NCBI GenBank assembly: GCA_963575745.1
Contig: CAUYUJ010016357.1
Coordinates: 159,001-187,916, forward strand
Reading direction: 5' to 3'
Length of the DNA stretch: 28,916 nt
DNA from: Prorocentrum cordatum
Taxonomy: Eukaryota; Sar; Dinophyceae; Prorocentrales; Prorocentraceae
This document shows positions 16,781 through 27,839 of this stretch, one piece after another. The notes beneath the pieces were generated by a model that had not been told where the DNA came from, did not search any database, and saw only the letters and a list, made by a program, of their open reading frames with translations. The translations under genes and the position numbers were made by a program. The first letter of the stretch is position 1. Each line of letters begins with the position of its first letter.

Positions 16781-17289
16781 GCCCAGGAACCCAGAACCCA
16801 CCAAAATCGGCCCAGAACCAAGAACCGGGAACCCGGGGAAACCAGCCTGCCACCGACATCGGCGGGAGACTTTCGCCAAATCTTTCAACTTCGGACCCCT
16901 TCAGTGCAAGCACTGATTGGGGAGTGTCCCCCGATCCCTCCCAGGGCCCACCTCGTATGACTCTTCGCCCCGGATCCCTTCTCTCACGGCCTCTGGGGCC
17001 CGGGAAACGGCCCCCGGTCGGGGGCGCGCAAACATGGATTCGAAATCCACGAGCTAGGCGCGCGGTGGCCAAATCCATGGATCGGGGAAAGTGCCCTCCC
17101 CAAAAACGCGGCCGGTGCCGCTCCCTTCGAAGGCGGGAATCCGCGATTTCCCGTGGAAACGGGACCCGACGCGAATCCCCTCGCGCGATTTTTCGCCCCG
17201 GATCCCTTCTTTCACGGCCTCCGGAGGCCGAGAAACGGCCCCCATGGAGGCCGAAAGAGGCTGCTAAAAGCCTGCCCGAGCCCAGCGCC
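16781..17289. other. GC-rich sequence with a 50-bp direct duplication
   Basis: CGCCCCGGATCCCTTCT..ACGGCCT..GAAACGGCCCCC occurs at 16966-17016 and again at 17194-17243. AACCCAGGAGCCCAGGAACCC near 16780 resembles, inverted, the GGGTTCCCGG repeats at 15505-15560. No gene. Confidence 0.5.
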
Positions 17290-17620
17290 TCGAGCCTCTT
17301 CCCCCCCCCCCCCCTGCTTGCTCGCTGGAACCACTCCTCCTCCTCCTCCTCCTCCTCCTCCTCCTCCTCCTCCTCCGCCTCCTCCTCCTCCGCCTCCTCC
17401 TCCTCCTCCTCCGCACTCCTCCTCCTCCTCCTCCTCGTCCGCCTCCTCCTCCTCCTCCTCCTCCTCCTCTCCGCCTCCTCCTCCTTCGCCCTCCTCCTCC
17501 GCCCTTCTCCTCCTCGTCCTCCCTCCTCCCTCCACCCTCCTCCCTCCTCCTCGTCTTCGTCGTCGTCCTCCTCCTCCTCCTCCTCCTCGTCCCTCCTCCT
17601 CCCTCCTCCTCCCCCATCCG
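17290..17620. repeat. (CTC)n microsatellite
   Basis: About 330 bp of CTCCTC with some CGCCTC and CGTC variants. Similar GCTTGCTCGCYGGAACCA sequences occur at both borders (17316 and 17620), suggesting that the tract grew within, or duplicated, its flank. Poly-Ser, poly-Pro and poly-Glu frames are repeat translations. Confidence 0.95.
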
Positions 17621-17807
17621 CTTGCTCGCCGGAACCAGTGCTGGGCCATCTCAGACCCCCAAACGGCTCCAACCCGGGACTTGCTTTGCTTCGTGTCCTG
17701 CCATCGATCGGGCCTCACTTCCCCGTGCATGTCTTGGCCTCCTACGTTTTCTTTTGGCTGCTCGATGATCGAGGATGCTCCTGGATGGTCGTCGTCGCCG
17801 AGAAAGC

Positions 17808-19204
17808 ATGATCGACCCACGAACCCGGAAAATAATATAGGAATGTAAGACATTGCAACGTTTCAAAGACACCTGATTGGGCGACGGGCAAATGCAATGC
17901 TTAGTGTATCGATCTTGATGTACCGTGTCGAGGTCTGTGCTGTGCTGCGCCGTGCTGAATTGCGATGTGCCATGCCACGATTGTGCTCTATAGCGTTGTG
18001 GATCGAGTCCTCCTTTGCATCCGAGTCCTGACCGAACTGATCTGGATCTTAAGCTCGAGCTGCCTAAGCACATAACTAGTAGCTGCCCCAGAGCTGATTG
18101 ACAGGGGAACATGCCAGGAGGACGCGCCGCAGAACGTCCCAAGGGACGCGCCAGGCGACGTGCCAGGGGACGTGCCATGGGGACGCACCGCGGGACGTGC
18201 CAAGGGGACGCGCTACGGAACGTGCCAATGGACGTGCCACGGGACGTGCCAAGGGACGCACCAAGCGAGGTGCCAAGGGACGTGCCACGGGGACGCACCG
18301 CGGGACGTGCCAAGGGGGCGCGCTACGGAACGTGCCAATGGACGTGCCACAGGACGTGCCAAGGGACGCGCCGCGCGACGTGCCAAGGGGACTCGCCACA
18401 GGACGTGCCACGGAACGTGCCAAAGAACGTGCCAAGTTGCAATGCTGAATGTATCGATCTTGATGTACCGTGCCGAAGGCAGTGCTGTGCTGCGCCGTGC
18501 TGAATTGCGATGTGCCATGCCACGATTGCGCTCTATAGCGTTGTGGATCGAGTCCTCCTTTGCATCCGAGTCCTAACCGAACTGATCTGGATCTTCAGCT
18601 CGAACTGCCTGAGCACATAGTAGCTGCCCCAGAGCTAATTCACGGGGGGGGGCATGCTAGGAAGACGCGCCGCCGAAAGTTCCAAGGGACGCGCCCAGCG
18701 ACGTGCCAGGGGACGTGCCATGAAGACGCACCGTGGGACGTGCCAAGGGGACGCGCTACGGAACGTGCCAATGGACGTGCCACAGGACGTGCCAGGGGAC
18801 GCGCCGCGCGACGTGCCAGGGGGACTCGCCACAGGACGCGCCACGGAACGTGCCAAATTGCAATGCTGAGTGAGTGTATCGATCTTGATGTACCGTGCCG
18901 AGGGCTGTGCTGTGCTGCGCCGTGCTGAACTGCGATGTGCTATGCCGCGACTGTGCTCTACAGTGTTGTGGATCGAGTCCTCCGTTGCATCCGAGTCCTG
19001 ACCGAACTGATCTGGATCTTAAGCTCGAGCTGCCTGAGCACATAGTTCACGTAGTAGCTGCCCCAGAGCTAGTTGACACGGAAACATGCCAGGAAGACGC
19101 GCCGCGAAACGTTCCAAGGGACGCGCCAGGCGACGTGCCATGGGACGTGCCACGGGGACGCACCGCGGGACGTGCCAAGGGGACGCGCTACAGAACGTAC
19201 TGGG
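17808..19204 (+). repeat. Module A block 5, three units
   Basis: Left edge near GCATGATCGACCC, then units beginning at about 17896, 18440 and 18865 (GTATCGATCTTGATGTACC). The first unit has a doubled GACGTGCCA part. It ends at GAACGTACTGGGGACAAGCG. Confidence 0.88.
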
Positions 19205-19430
19205 GACAAGCGTCGTGTTGGCGGCCTGGACACGTAAAAACACGGTGCCAACTCGGGACAACCATGAGAGATACCCCCTGGGTGGCCAGGACACGTAAAA
19301 CACGTGGTTCCAGCTCGGGACAATCATGTTAGAGATCTCCCTGGGTGGCCTGAGCATGAAAAAAACACGTGGTTCCAGCTCGGGACAGCCATGTTAGGTA
19401 CCCCCCTGCGTGACCTGGATACACTGAATT
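19205..19430 (+). repeat. Tandem repeat of about 65 bp, three units
   Basis: CACGTGGTTCCAGCTCGGGA, CATGTTAG and CCCTGGGTGGCC recur at 63-66 bp spacing (CTCGGGACA at about 19250, 19313 and 19379). Found only here, between modules A and D. Confidence 0.82.
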
Positions 19431-19782
19431 CGCGCTCCCGCTCGAGACATCCTGGCAACGTCTTCCCTGGAGAAGCCCACAAAGCGCACCCCCCTGTTCA
19501 GAGCAAGAAACCATCACTGTTTTGTATTGGGACATGTGTTCGGGTAGCGCTTTTCGGCCCCCCGTGCGTTTTCTCATAATTCGGCGTTGGGCCCGACGCC
19601 ATGTTAGATACCCCAACTCTGCAAATCCAGCGTTTCGCTCGAGACATCCTCAACACATTCTGAAAAACAAAGCGTTTCGCTCGAGATATCCCCCAACTCT
19701 GCAAAACCAGCGTTTCGCTCGAGACATACTCAACCAATTCTGAAACACAAGCGTTTCGCTCCAGACATCCTCAAACATAATT
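19431..19782 (+). repeat. Module D block 5
   Basis: An isolated GCTCGAGACATCCTGG comes first, then unassigned sequence. Four units of AAGCGTTTCGCTCGAGACAT with CCCAACTCTGCAAAACCAGC follow from 19620 to 19770. Confidence 0.78.
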
Positions 19783-19905
19783 CCGCCGGCCTCCTTCAAG
19801 CTCGTTTTTATCGCAAAATAATTCCGCCAGCCCCCTTGAAGTCAACACCGGGGGGTTAACTCACTAAAAGAGAACCCTGGGCCCGCGCCCTTTCCGGGAA
19901 AAACG
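19783..19905 (+). repeat. Module B, short copy
   Basis: TTCCGCCGGCCTCCTTCAAG, TTTTTATCGCAAAATAATTC, GTCAACACCGGGGGGTTAAC and the end AACCCTGGGCCCGCGCCC with TTTCCGGGAAA. Confidence 0.75.
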
Positions 19906-20164
19906 CACACGTCCAAGGGATGCCAAGTTATGCCCTATCAGGACATGAAGTGAAAAGAGTTCAGGGCATCGTAGGCCCTGAACTATTTCTGTTACGGTCT
20001 GGGGGGGGGAGGGCGACGCTGCCCAGGCCGCACAGCATCTGGAAACCGCAGCTCGGGCGCGATGTCTTCTCGAGTCGCCGGAGGCGTGGGGAAGCACAGC
20101 CGCCTCGCCTCCCCGGAAGGGAGGAGGGAGGGACGGGGAAGCGAGAGGGGAGCTGGCGGCAAGC
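19906..20164. other. Unassigned, with one perfect 9-bp hairpin
   Basis: GTTCAGGGC at 19959-19967 pairs perfectly with GCCCTGAAC at 19975-19983 around a 7-nt loop. No coding signal. Role unknown. Confidence 0.5.
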
Positions 20165-20270
20165 AATCTAAGGATGGGGCTTCTAAGAAGGCATGGGTCT
20201 TCTTAGAATGCATGGGGCTTCTAAGGAGGCATGGGGCCTCTAAGAAGGCTTGGGTCTTCTCGAAAGGGAT
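20165..20270. repeat. Tandem repeat of about 22 bp with TTCTAAGAAG
   Basis: CATGGGGCTTCTAAGAAGG-type units recur four to five times, alternating GGGGCTTCTAAG and GGGTCTTCTTAG. TTCTAAGAA is nearly self-complementary. Confidence 0.78.
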
Positions 20271-20760
20271 CGCCACCTCGGGAAACCACACGCTCCACGC
20301 GGGGGGGGGGGGGCCGATCAGGTGAGGGGGGGGAGGGGCAGAAGGGCGGAGGGGGCGGAGAGGGAGAGAGGAAGGGGGCAAGGGGACAAGAGAAGTGGGG
20401 AGGGAGAGGTGGAGGAGTGGGAGGGAGAGGAGGAGGAGGAGGACCAGGACCACGACAAGTCCAGGATGCGCCCACGATTCTGCAAGGCAGCCTTCTGTGC
20501 GAGGTCCCCTCCGCACAAGTCCGGGCAAAGCAAGGGGACAAGAGATGAGGGGGCCAGGAGGAAGGAAAGGAAAGGGTGGTGTGGATGGAGATGGCGACAT
20601 GGGCCGGACCCCCGAAATCTGGATTGTTTCACACATGGAACCGCAGAGGTCTCGAACCCTTCACCTGTACAAAAGGTCCATCCCGAGCACTTTGCTCACG
20701 GACCCGGGGCCCAAAACCAGCCTCTGGAGGCCGACACCTGCCAACAATTCTTCGACGTGG
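20271..20760. other. Purine-rich and unassigned sequence
   Basis: Poly-G runs and GGAGAGGGAG tracts at 20300-20450, then unique sequence. Overlapping frames on both strands (to 235 codons) have no recognisable motif. Confidence 0.45.
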
Positions 20761-20960
20761 ATTGTGCTCGGGAGTCTGGGCTCCTGCTGCTGGTAGGAGC
20801 TTACTCCCCGGGGAAGAGGCTCCTACTCCCCTGGGAGCGGGCTCTTACTGCCAGTGGGCTCCTACTCCCAGTAGGCTCCTACGCGGAGTGGGCTCTTACT
20901 GCCAATAGAAGTCTACTCCCAGGGGAGCACGATCCGTACTCCTTACAGCCGCAGTAGGAG
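20761..20960. repeat. Short tandem repeat of GGGCTCCTACTCCCAGT type
   Basis: About eight loose units of 22-30 bp built on GGCTCCTACTCCC and GGGCTCTTACTGCCA, several partly palindromic (GGAGC..GCTCC). Confidence 0.75.
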
Positions 20961-20969
20961 ACTACTCGT

Positions 20970-21009
20970 AAGTCGGGCATGTCCTCCTACTGGCGGATTT
21001 TGGGAGAAA
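20970..21009 (+). repeat. Partial family F end
   Basis: AAGTCGGGCATGTCCTCCTA and GGCGGATTTTGG match the F left arm. No right arm; module A begins directly after it. Confidence 0.6.
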
Positions 21010-21862
21010 AACATGATCGACCCACGAACCCGGAAAGGAATATAAAACTGTACACATGGCAGCGTTTTCAAAGACACCTGATTGGGTGACGGGCAAATGA
21101 AATGCTGAGTGTATCGATCTTGCTGTACCCTGCCGAGGGCTGTGCTGTGCTGCACCGTGCTGAATTGCGATGCGCCATGGCGCGATTGTGCTCTATAGCG
21201 TCGTGAATCGAGTCCTCCTTTGCATCCGAGTCCTGGCCGATCAGATCTGGATCTTAAGCTCGAGCTGTCTGAACACATAGTAGCTGCCCCAGAGCTCATG
21301 GACAGGGGAACATGCCAGGAGGACGCGCCGCGAAACGTCGTCCCAAGGGATGCGCCAGGCGACGTGCCAGGGGACGTGCCATGGGGTCGCACCGCGGGAC
21401 GTGCCAAGGGGACGGGCTACGGAACGTGCCAATGGATGTGCCACGGGATGTGCCAGGGGACGCGCCACGCGACGTGCCAGGGGGACTCGCCACGGGACGC
21501 CCCACAGAACGTGCCAAGGAACGTGCCAAATTGCAATGCTGAATGTATCGATCTTGATGTACCGTGCCGAGGGCTGTGCTGTGCTGCGCCGTGCTGAATT
21601 GCGATGTGCCAAGGCGCGATTGTGCTCTAAAGCGTCGTGGATCGAGTCCTCCGTTGCATCCGAGTCCTGACCGAACTGATCTGGATCTTAAGCTCGAGCT
21701 GCCTGAACACGTAGTAGCTGCCCCAGAGCTAATTGACAAGGGGACATGCCAGGAGGATGCGCCGCGAAACGTTCCAAGGGATGCGCCAGGCGACGTGCCA
21801 AGGGACGTGCCATGGGGACGCACCGCGAGACGTGCCAAGGGGACGCGCTACGGAACGTGCTC
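21010..21862 (+). repeat. Module A block 6, two units
   Basis: Left edge AAAACATGATCGACCC. The second unit starts at about 21540. Closest to block 1: both have ATGGATGTGCCACGGGATGT and CATGGGGTCGCACC. It passes to module D at 21863. Confidence 0.88.
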
Positions 21863-23265
21863 AGGACAAGCTTTTCGCTCGAGACATCCTGTCAACATCG
21901 AAGGAAATCCTTGCGAAACATAAGAATTAGTCAGGACATCCTCGAAATTCCTGCGCGCGGGACGCGGCACGCGCGAGACATCATCGGAATTCCTGCGAGC
22001 GGGACGTGAAAACAAGCATTTTGCCTGAGACATCCTTTGAATTCTGCCCCCCCCCCCACGAGGCCCCCGCTCGAGACATCCCGCAATTTTGCAAAACCAG
22101 CGTTTCGCTTGAGACATCCTCGACAAAATAGGAAAAACCCAGAAACATTTCGCTCGAGACAGCCTATCAAATTTCAAGGAGATCATTGCAAAAACAAGCA
22201 AATTAGGCGAGACATCCTCAGAATTCCTGCGCGCGGGACGCGGCGAGCGCGAGACATCATCGGAATTCTTGCGAGCGGGACGTGAAAACAAGCATTTCGC
22301 CGGAGGCATCCTCTGAATTCTGGCCCCCCACGAGGCCCCCGCTGTAGACATCCCGCAATTTTGCAAAACCAGCGTTTCGCTCTAGAAATCTTCAACAAAT
22401 CATGTAAAAAAAGTGTCCCTCGAGGCATCCTCTCAAAATCCTGTGAACTCCTGGCAACACAAACGAATTCATCGAGACATCCTCAAAATTCCTGCGCGCG
22501 GGACGCGGCACGCGCGAGGCATCCTCGGAATTCCTGCGAGCGGGACGTGAAAACAAGCATTTCGCCTGAGACATGCGCTGAATTCTGCCCCCCACCCCAC
22601 GAGGCCCCCAGCTCGAGACACCCTTCAATTTTGCAAAACCAGCGTTTCGCTTGAGACATCCTCAACAAAGTATGGAACGCAAACATTTCGCTCGATACAG
22701 CCTATCAAAATTCAAGGAGATCATTGCAAAAACAAGCAAATTAGGCGAGACATCCTCAGAATTCCTGCGCGCGGGACGCGGCGAGCGCGAGACATCATCG
22801 GAATTCTTGCGAGCGGGACGTGAAAACAAGCATTTCGCCGGAGGCATCCTTTGAATTCTGGCCCCCCACGAGGCCTCTGCTCGAGACATCGCGCAATTTT
22901 GCAAAACCAGCGTTTCGCTCGAGACATCCTCAACAAATTATGAAAAACAAGCAGTTCGCTCGAGACATCCTGCCAAAATTCAAAGACATCCTATAAAAAA
23001 CGAGCGAATTAGTCGAGACATCCTCAACATTTCTCGGGCAGGACGCGGCACGCGCGAGACATTCTTGGAATTCCTGCGCTCGAGGCGCTTTTCCGCGTCG
23101 CGGTCTGCTCTGCAAAACCAGCGTTTCGCCGGAGAAATCCTCAACAAATTCTGAAAACAAGCGTTTCGCTCGAGACATCCCCAACTCTGCAAAACCAGCG
23201 TTTCGCTCGAGACATCTTCAACAAATTCTGAAATCAAGCGTTTCGCTAGAGACATCCTCCCAATT
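21863..23265 (+). repeat. Module D block 6, longest
   Basis: About 1.4 kb of D units. It holds a nested duplication in which 22150-22340 and about 22690-22880 are nearly identical (CAAGGAGATCATTGC, GCAAATTAGGCGAGACATCC, GCGGCGAGCGCGAGACATCA). GGCCCCCCACGAGGCC segments mark sub-blocks. Confidence 0.88.
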
Positions 23266-23427
23266 AATTCCGCCGGCCCTCCTCGACCTCGAAAATTATC
23301 AGTAAATAATTCCGCCGGCCCACCTCCCGCATGGCACCTGGCACAGGTTTACATACTAAAAGAGAACCCTGGGACGGAGCCCTTTCAGGGAATTAAGCGA
23401 ACAAGCCAGAACATATTCAAACATCGT
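23266..23427 (+). repeat. Module B, short copy, and a 30-bp spacer
   Basis: TTCCGCCGGCCC twice, then AACCCTGGGACGGAGCCC and TTTCAGGGAA. The last hairpin is weaker than in other copies. Confidence 0.7.
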
Positions 23428-24295
23428 CAAAAACATGATCGACCCACGAACCCGGAAAGGAATATAGAAATGTAAGAAATGTCAACGTTTGAAAAACACC
23501 TGATTGGGCGAAGGGCACATGCAATGATGAATGTATCGATCTGAATCTACCGTGCCGAGGGCTGTGCTGTGCTGCGCCGTGCTGGACTGCGATGTGCCAT
23601 GCAACGATTGTGCTCTATAGCGTTGTGGATCGAGTCCTCCTTTGCATCCGAGTCCTGACCGATCTGATCTGGGTCGTAAGCTCGAGCTGCCTCAGCATAT
23701 AGTAGCTGCCCAAGAGCTGATTGGCAAGGAGACGTGCTAGGAGGACACGCCGCGGAACCTCCCAAGGGACGCGCTAGGCGACGTGCCAGGGAACGTGCCA
23801 TGGGGACGCACCGCGGGACGTGCCAAGGGGACGCGCTACGGAACGTGCCAATGGACGTGCCACGGGACGTGCCAGGGGACGCGCCGCGCGACGTGCCAGG
23901 GGGACTCGCCACGGGACGCGCCACAGAACGTGCCAGGGAACGTGACAAGTTGCAATGCTGAGTGTATCGATCTTGATGTACCGTGCCGAGGGCTGTGCTG
24001 TGCTGCGCCGTGCTGAACTGCGACGTGCCATGCCGCGATTGCGGTCTATAGCGTCGTGGATCGAGTCCTCCTTTGCGTCCGAGTCCTGACCGAACTGATC
24101 TGGATCTTAAGCTCGAGCTGCCCGAGCACATAGTAGCTACCCCAGAGCTAATTGACAGGGGAACATGCCAGGAGGACGCGCCGCGGACCGTCCCAAGGGA
24201 CGCGCCAGGCGACGTCCCAAGGAAAGTGCCATGGGAATGCACTGCCGGACGTGCCAAGTGGACGCGCTACGGAACGTGCCAATGGACGTGCCACG
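23428..24295 (+). repeat. Module A block 7, two units
   Basis: Left edge AAAACATGATCGACCC. The second unit starts at about 23959. It passes to module C at CACGGGACGCGCTCCCAGGG. Confidence 0.88.
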
Positions 24296-24730
24296 GGACG
24301 CGCTCCCAGGGCCACGATCCCTTGTAAATTACGCTGCGTCCGCACTCCCAAGGCCACGATCCCTCGAAAATTACATTGGGGTCGCGCTCCCAGGGCCCCG
24401 ACCCCTTGTAAATTACGCTGCGTCCGCGCTCCCAGGGCCACGATCCCTCTTGAATCACGCTGTGTCCGAGCCCCCAGGGTCCCGATCCCTAATATTCTAC
24501 ACTGCGCTCGCGCTCCAAGGGCTACGATCCCTCGTAAATTACATTGCGTCCGAGCTCCCAAGGCCCCGACCCCTTGTAAATTACGCTGCGCCCGCGCTCC
24601 GAGGGCCACGATCCTTCGCAAATTACGCGTGGTCCGAGCTCCAAGGGCTACGATCTCTCGTAAATTACGCCGCGTCCGCGCTCCCAGGGCCTCCTGGGGC
24701 ATGTTGGGGCACCCAGGCCCGTCAAGTTTT
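24296..24730 (+). repeat. Module C array 4, complete
   Basis: About ten 42-bp units in the same order of variants as arrays 1 and 2, including ACTGCGCTCGCGCTCCAAGG at about 24501, which is the intact form of the retrocopy's target site. Confidence 0.9.
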
Positions 24731-25185
24731 GCCAAACAAGCGTTTCGCTCGACAAATCCTCGATTTTGGGCGCGGGGGGCACACCATCCTCGAGCGGGCA
24801 CGCAAAAACTCAACATTTTCACGCTAAATCCTTGAGAAACAAACGAATTAGTCGAGACATCCTCGAAATTCCTGCACGCGGGACGCGGCACGCGCGAGAC
24901 ATCCTCGGAATTCCTGCGAGCGGGACGTGAAAACAAACATTTCGCCTGAGACACCCTCTGAATTCTGGCCCCCCACGAGGCCCCCGCTTGAGACATCCCC
25001 CAATTTTGCAAAACCAGCGTTTCGCTCGAGACATCCTGCCCAACTCCAAAGAAATCCCCCCCCCAAAAACAAGCGAATTAGTCAAGACGTCCTCAAAATT
25101 CCTGCGCGCGGGACGCGGCACGCGCGAGACATCCTCGGAATTCCTGCGCGCGGGGCGCTTTTCCGCGTCGCGGTCGGAGCTCCAG
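24731..25185 (+). repeat. Module D block 7
   Basis: Begins AACAAGCGTTTCGCTCGACA and ends TTTTCCGCGTCGCGGTCGG, with the usual GAGACATCCTC units between. Confidence 0.85.
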
Positions 25186-25452
25186 ACTTAGTTTTTTTTT
25201 GCGGACTCTGCTAGAAGTGCCCCGTACCTTCTCTTTTCCTAGGGAAAACGGTGGTCCGCGGACCCTGTTATTTATCGAGGATCCGAGATGGGGGGCGACT
25301 TTCCTCGAGCGGGCACGCGCGAAACGCAATTTTGCCATGCCGAATTTGACTTTACTTTGTTTTTTATATAGAATAAGTCCGCTGGTCCCCTTCAAGTCAA
25401 AACCGGGGGGAAAACAACAGAGAACCCTTGGCCCAAACCCTTTCCGGGAATA
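25186..25452 (+). repeat. Module B, long copy 3
   Basis: Order as at 8589 and 13558: GTGCCCCGTACC, GGTGGTCCGCGGACC, GCCGAATTTGACTTTAC, TCAAAACCGGGGGG and CCCTTTCCGGGAA. The D-to-B junction is intact here. Confidence 0.85.
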
Positions 25453-25747
25453 ATCAGAAAACCGTGCCCAAACTATTTTCTGACTATTTTGAATCTTCCT
25501 CTAGGAGGGGCTTGAGAGTGCAAACTTGACCACCAGAGTTCTCTCTGGTGACAAGGTGGATCCCGCCGTGGAGATGAGGAGCCTCACGCAGGCCGAGGAC
25601 AACCACAACGCACGAAAGACCCTTGCGATCGTCGGAGGCCGAATCCCGAAAATCGAAGTCCGCCCTTCCTCCTCCCGGGTCGGTGGAGGGGGGGCGGGAG
25701 GGAAAGAGGAGGAGTCGGGTGTTGCTCAATGGGGAGGCGATGCATGT
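25453..25747. other. Diverged F fragment, then unassigned sequence
   Basis: 25455-25515 resembles the right half of an F element (CCCAAACTATTTTCTGACTA, then TTCCTCTAGGAGGGGCTTG). The rest has no supported gene. The + frame 25526-25915 runs through an F element and is not convincing. Confidence 0.45.
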
Positions 25748-25908
25748 CATGTCGGGTATGTCCTCCCACAGGCGGACTTGGAAGGAAAATGCGTTTTCTT
25801 GGCCGGAGAAATACTCAAAGATGGAGAAGAATTGCCCGAACAATCATCCCCAGACTATTCTTGTACTATTCTCGAATGTTCCTCCTGCAGGGGGACATAC
25901 CCGACGTT
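25748..25908. mobile_element. Family F MITE-like element, copy 3
   Basis: Inverted ends GTCGGGTATGTCCTCCCACA at 25751 and TGCAGGGGGACATACCCGAC ending 25905. The interior has CAGACTATTCTTGTACTATT. Flanking decamers share GAT and ATG in register, a weak trace of a target duplication. Confidence 0.7.
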
Positions 25909-26025
25909 AGATTGATGGGGCGATTGGGGAAGAAGCGTGCACCTGTCGTGCCCCCGTGTTGGGCTCCAGGGGGTCCGTCCAGGGCCCCCTGAAGGCGGCA
26001 CAAAAAAAGGTGCATTTTTTTGCAT

Positions 26026-26258
26026 CTCCTCCTCCTCCTCCTCCTCCTCCTCCTCCTCCTCCTCTCCCTCCTCATTCTTCATTCCTCCTCCTCCTCCTCC
26101 TCATTCCTCCTCCTCCTCCTCCTCCTCCTCCTCCCCATTCCTCCTCCCCATTCCTCCTTCCCATTCCTCCTCCTCCTCCTTCTCCTCCGCATTCCTCCTC
26201 CCCATTCCTCCTCCTCCTCCTCCTCCTCCTGCTCCTGCTCCTGCTCCTGCTCCTCCCC
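26026..26258. repeat. (CTC)n microsatellite
   Basis: CTCCTC with ATTCCTCC interruptions and a final CTCCTG part. Poly-Ser, poly-Leu and poly-Pro frames follow from it. Confidence 0.95.
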
Positions 26259-26315
26259 TTCCAGTCAAGCAACACCCGAAGGAGGCGGGCGGGAGGGCAA
26301 TGGCAGCAGCTGGGG

Positions 26316-26417
26316 CTAGCCCGCGGCTTCGCGGGCCAAGGCGGCGGAGTTCTGGATGTACTGCAGGTCCTCGCGGGTGACCCGCACAGCCACCCTCGTA
26401 TCCGCACTCCGAGTTTC
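26316..26417 (-). pseudogene. Short coding-like segment, unrecognised
   Basis: On the minus strand, between TAA at 26420-26418 and TAG at 26318-26316, 33 codons read ADTRVAVRVTREDLQYIQN, then SAALAREAAG. The pattern is protein-like and G/C-ending, and could be a last exon or a remnant. No family is recognised and chance is possible. Confidence 0.18.
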
Positions 26418-26420
26418 TTA

Positions 26421-26865
26421 ACAAGCGTCGGGGGGGCGTCACCCCCGCCGACAGCCTCACATCGACATCCGTCGCGGGCAGCCACCGCGCGCCGAAGTCG
26501 CTCCGACCCCCGTCGCGGCGCGACGACGGGGCGAAGTTGACCCCCGTCGAGGGGGTACCCACCCACGCTTATCAAGAAACCCAGAGCGCCCGGACTTGTG
26601 TTGCTCCCATCGTACTTAACGACCACGTCCCAGAAACAATTTCGAGCACCCAGAGAAGTGTCGAAACAGTGTCGAACGAGTGTCGCCTTCCAGGGCTCGG
26701 CACGTGAAAACCCTCAAATGTCGGTACTTTCTTGGTGCCCGATGTTTTCTTGTGATCAAAGCGAAAGTAGGTTAGAACATCAGAAAGCCAGACCCCATCC
26801 GTCCTCCTCCGATCGAGGCGATCGTGGTCAGAGCATGGACGATGGAGGCTTGCGGGCGTTCCCAT
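26421..26865. other. Unassigned sequence, no supported gene
   Basis: Unique within the window, with overlapping frames on both strands but no motif. GTGTCGAAACAGTGTCGAACG near 26660 is a short local repeat. Confidence 0.4.
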
Positions 26866-27084
26866 GGTGAACGTTTTCTTATTTGGCATTTTGGCATTGG
26901 GCGGAAGGAGGGGGGGAGGGGGTGCCTCTGGCTCTGGACCTCTGCTTAATGCGACTGTTTGCAACAGTGCGTCCCATGGTGGAGGGACTCCACTTGCTCG
27001 AAACAGGCGCCAAACATAGCCAAGATCTACCCCATGGGGTGCGAGGGCCCGCGCCGATCGGCAAAATAATAAGAAACCGATCAC
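26866..27084 (+). mobile_element. Family E inverted-repeat element, copy 3
   Basis: Ends GGTGAACGTTTTCTTATT and AATAAGAAACCGATCAC are inverted copies. The interior aligns with 14176-14410 over its whole length. No coding capacity. Confidence 0.7.
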
Positions 27085-27714
27085 ATACCTCCGACGCCTG
27101 GAACGACTGCGCAAGCTCGTCGCAATCTTCGGCTCAACCAAAGCCGCTGGCGGGTCCGCCGGGGCCGCCGCAAGACTGTACGGGGCGAAACACGGGTGCC
27201 CAAGGAACGGGTAGAGAAGCCAAGGGCCCGCGTGCTGAACAACAAATCCGCAGCGGAGGGTCTACAACCACACCGCGTAATAAGGATGCGCGGTGAGGAC
27301 GCAAAGAGCCTTGGAGGGCCACTTCGACACCTTCCGAGTGGGGCGCGGCCAACGAACGTGGCCGAAGGGGAAAGATGCAACAGCAACCTAGGAAAATAGC
27401 TCATCCTTTGTTCAATGTTGACTGTAGCTTTTAGCGCTGAGAAGCTCGACCAAGGGCCGATACCGCTGCCCTTGCCTCGGTTTCGCCTTTTTAGGCCTCC
27501 TGGGAGGCCTTCGTCACCACAGCTGGACTCAACCTTCGTGGAAAAATGGCATGGGAAAATCGCTTTTGTTCCGTGCTCGCTGTAGCTCTTGGCCCAGAAG
27601 GCTGCTCGTCGCCACGGCCGGCTTCCCCTTGTTGAAAGTCCCGTCCAAGACGCAGCCCAGGAAGAGTCCAGGCGCCGAGTCCGAAGAGGACGACCCACCC
27701 TCAGAGGCCTCCTA
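27085..27714. other. Unassigned sequence with a short perfect hairpin
   Basis: AGGCCTCC at 27493-27500 pairs with GGAGGCCT at 27503-27510. TGACTGTAGCTTTTAGC at 27418 and TCGCTGTAGCTCTTGGC at 27577 are a weak direct repeat. The 228-codon minus frame across the area is Arg/Ser/Pro-rich with no motif. Confidence 0.4.
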
Positions 27715-27790
27715 GATGGGGTCCGAGTAGACGGTGGCGGAAGATCTCGCCGCAGCGCCCGATACATCGGCGATGCATCGGCGACGTCGG
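27715..27790 (-). repeat. Family G copy, partial
   Basis: GATGGGGTCCGAGTAGACG, then TCGCCGCA and CATCGGCGATGCATCGGCGA, match the right side of the 1444-1620 region in inverse orientation. Confidence 0.6.
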
Positions 27791-27839
27791 CGTGTTCAGA
27801 AGAGGGTCCATTTGAGCAAGGACCGACCGTCCTGGCGCT

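Noticed and set aside
16737-17853. Long + and - frames of 213-355 codons
   Set aside because: Dominated by the CTC array (poly-Ser, poly-Pro, poly-Glu). The non-repetitive part has no motif and includes a 50-bp duplication.
20635-20690. tRNA-like minus-strand segment with GGGTTCGAGACC
   Set aside because: Resembles a T-arm only. No acceptor stem or anticodon arm could be folded around it.
27081-27767. 228-codon minus frame
   Set aside because: Arg/Ser/Pro-rich without motif, and overlaps E and G repeat edges.
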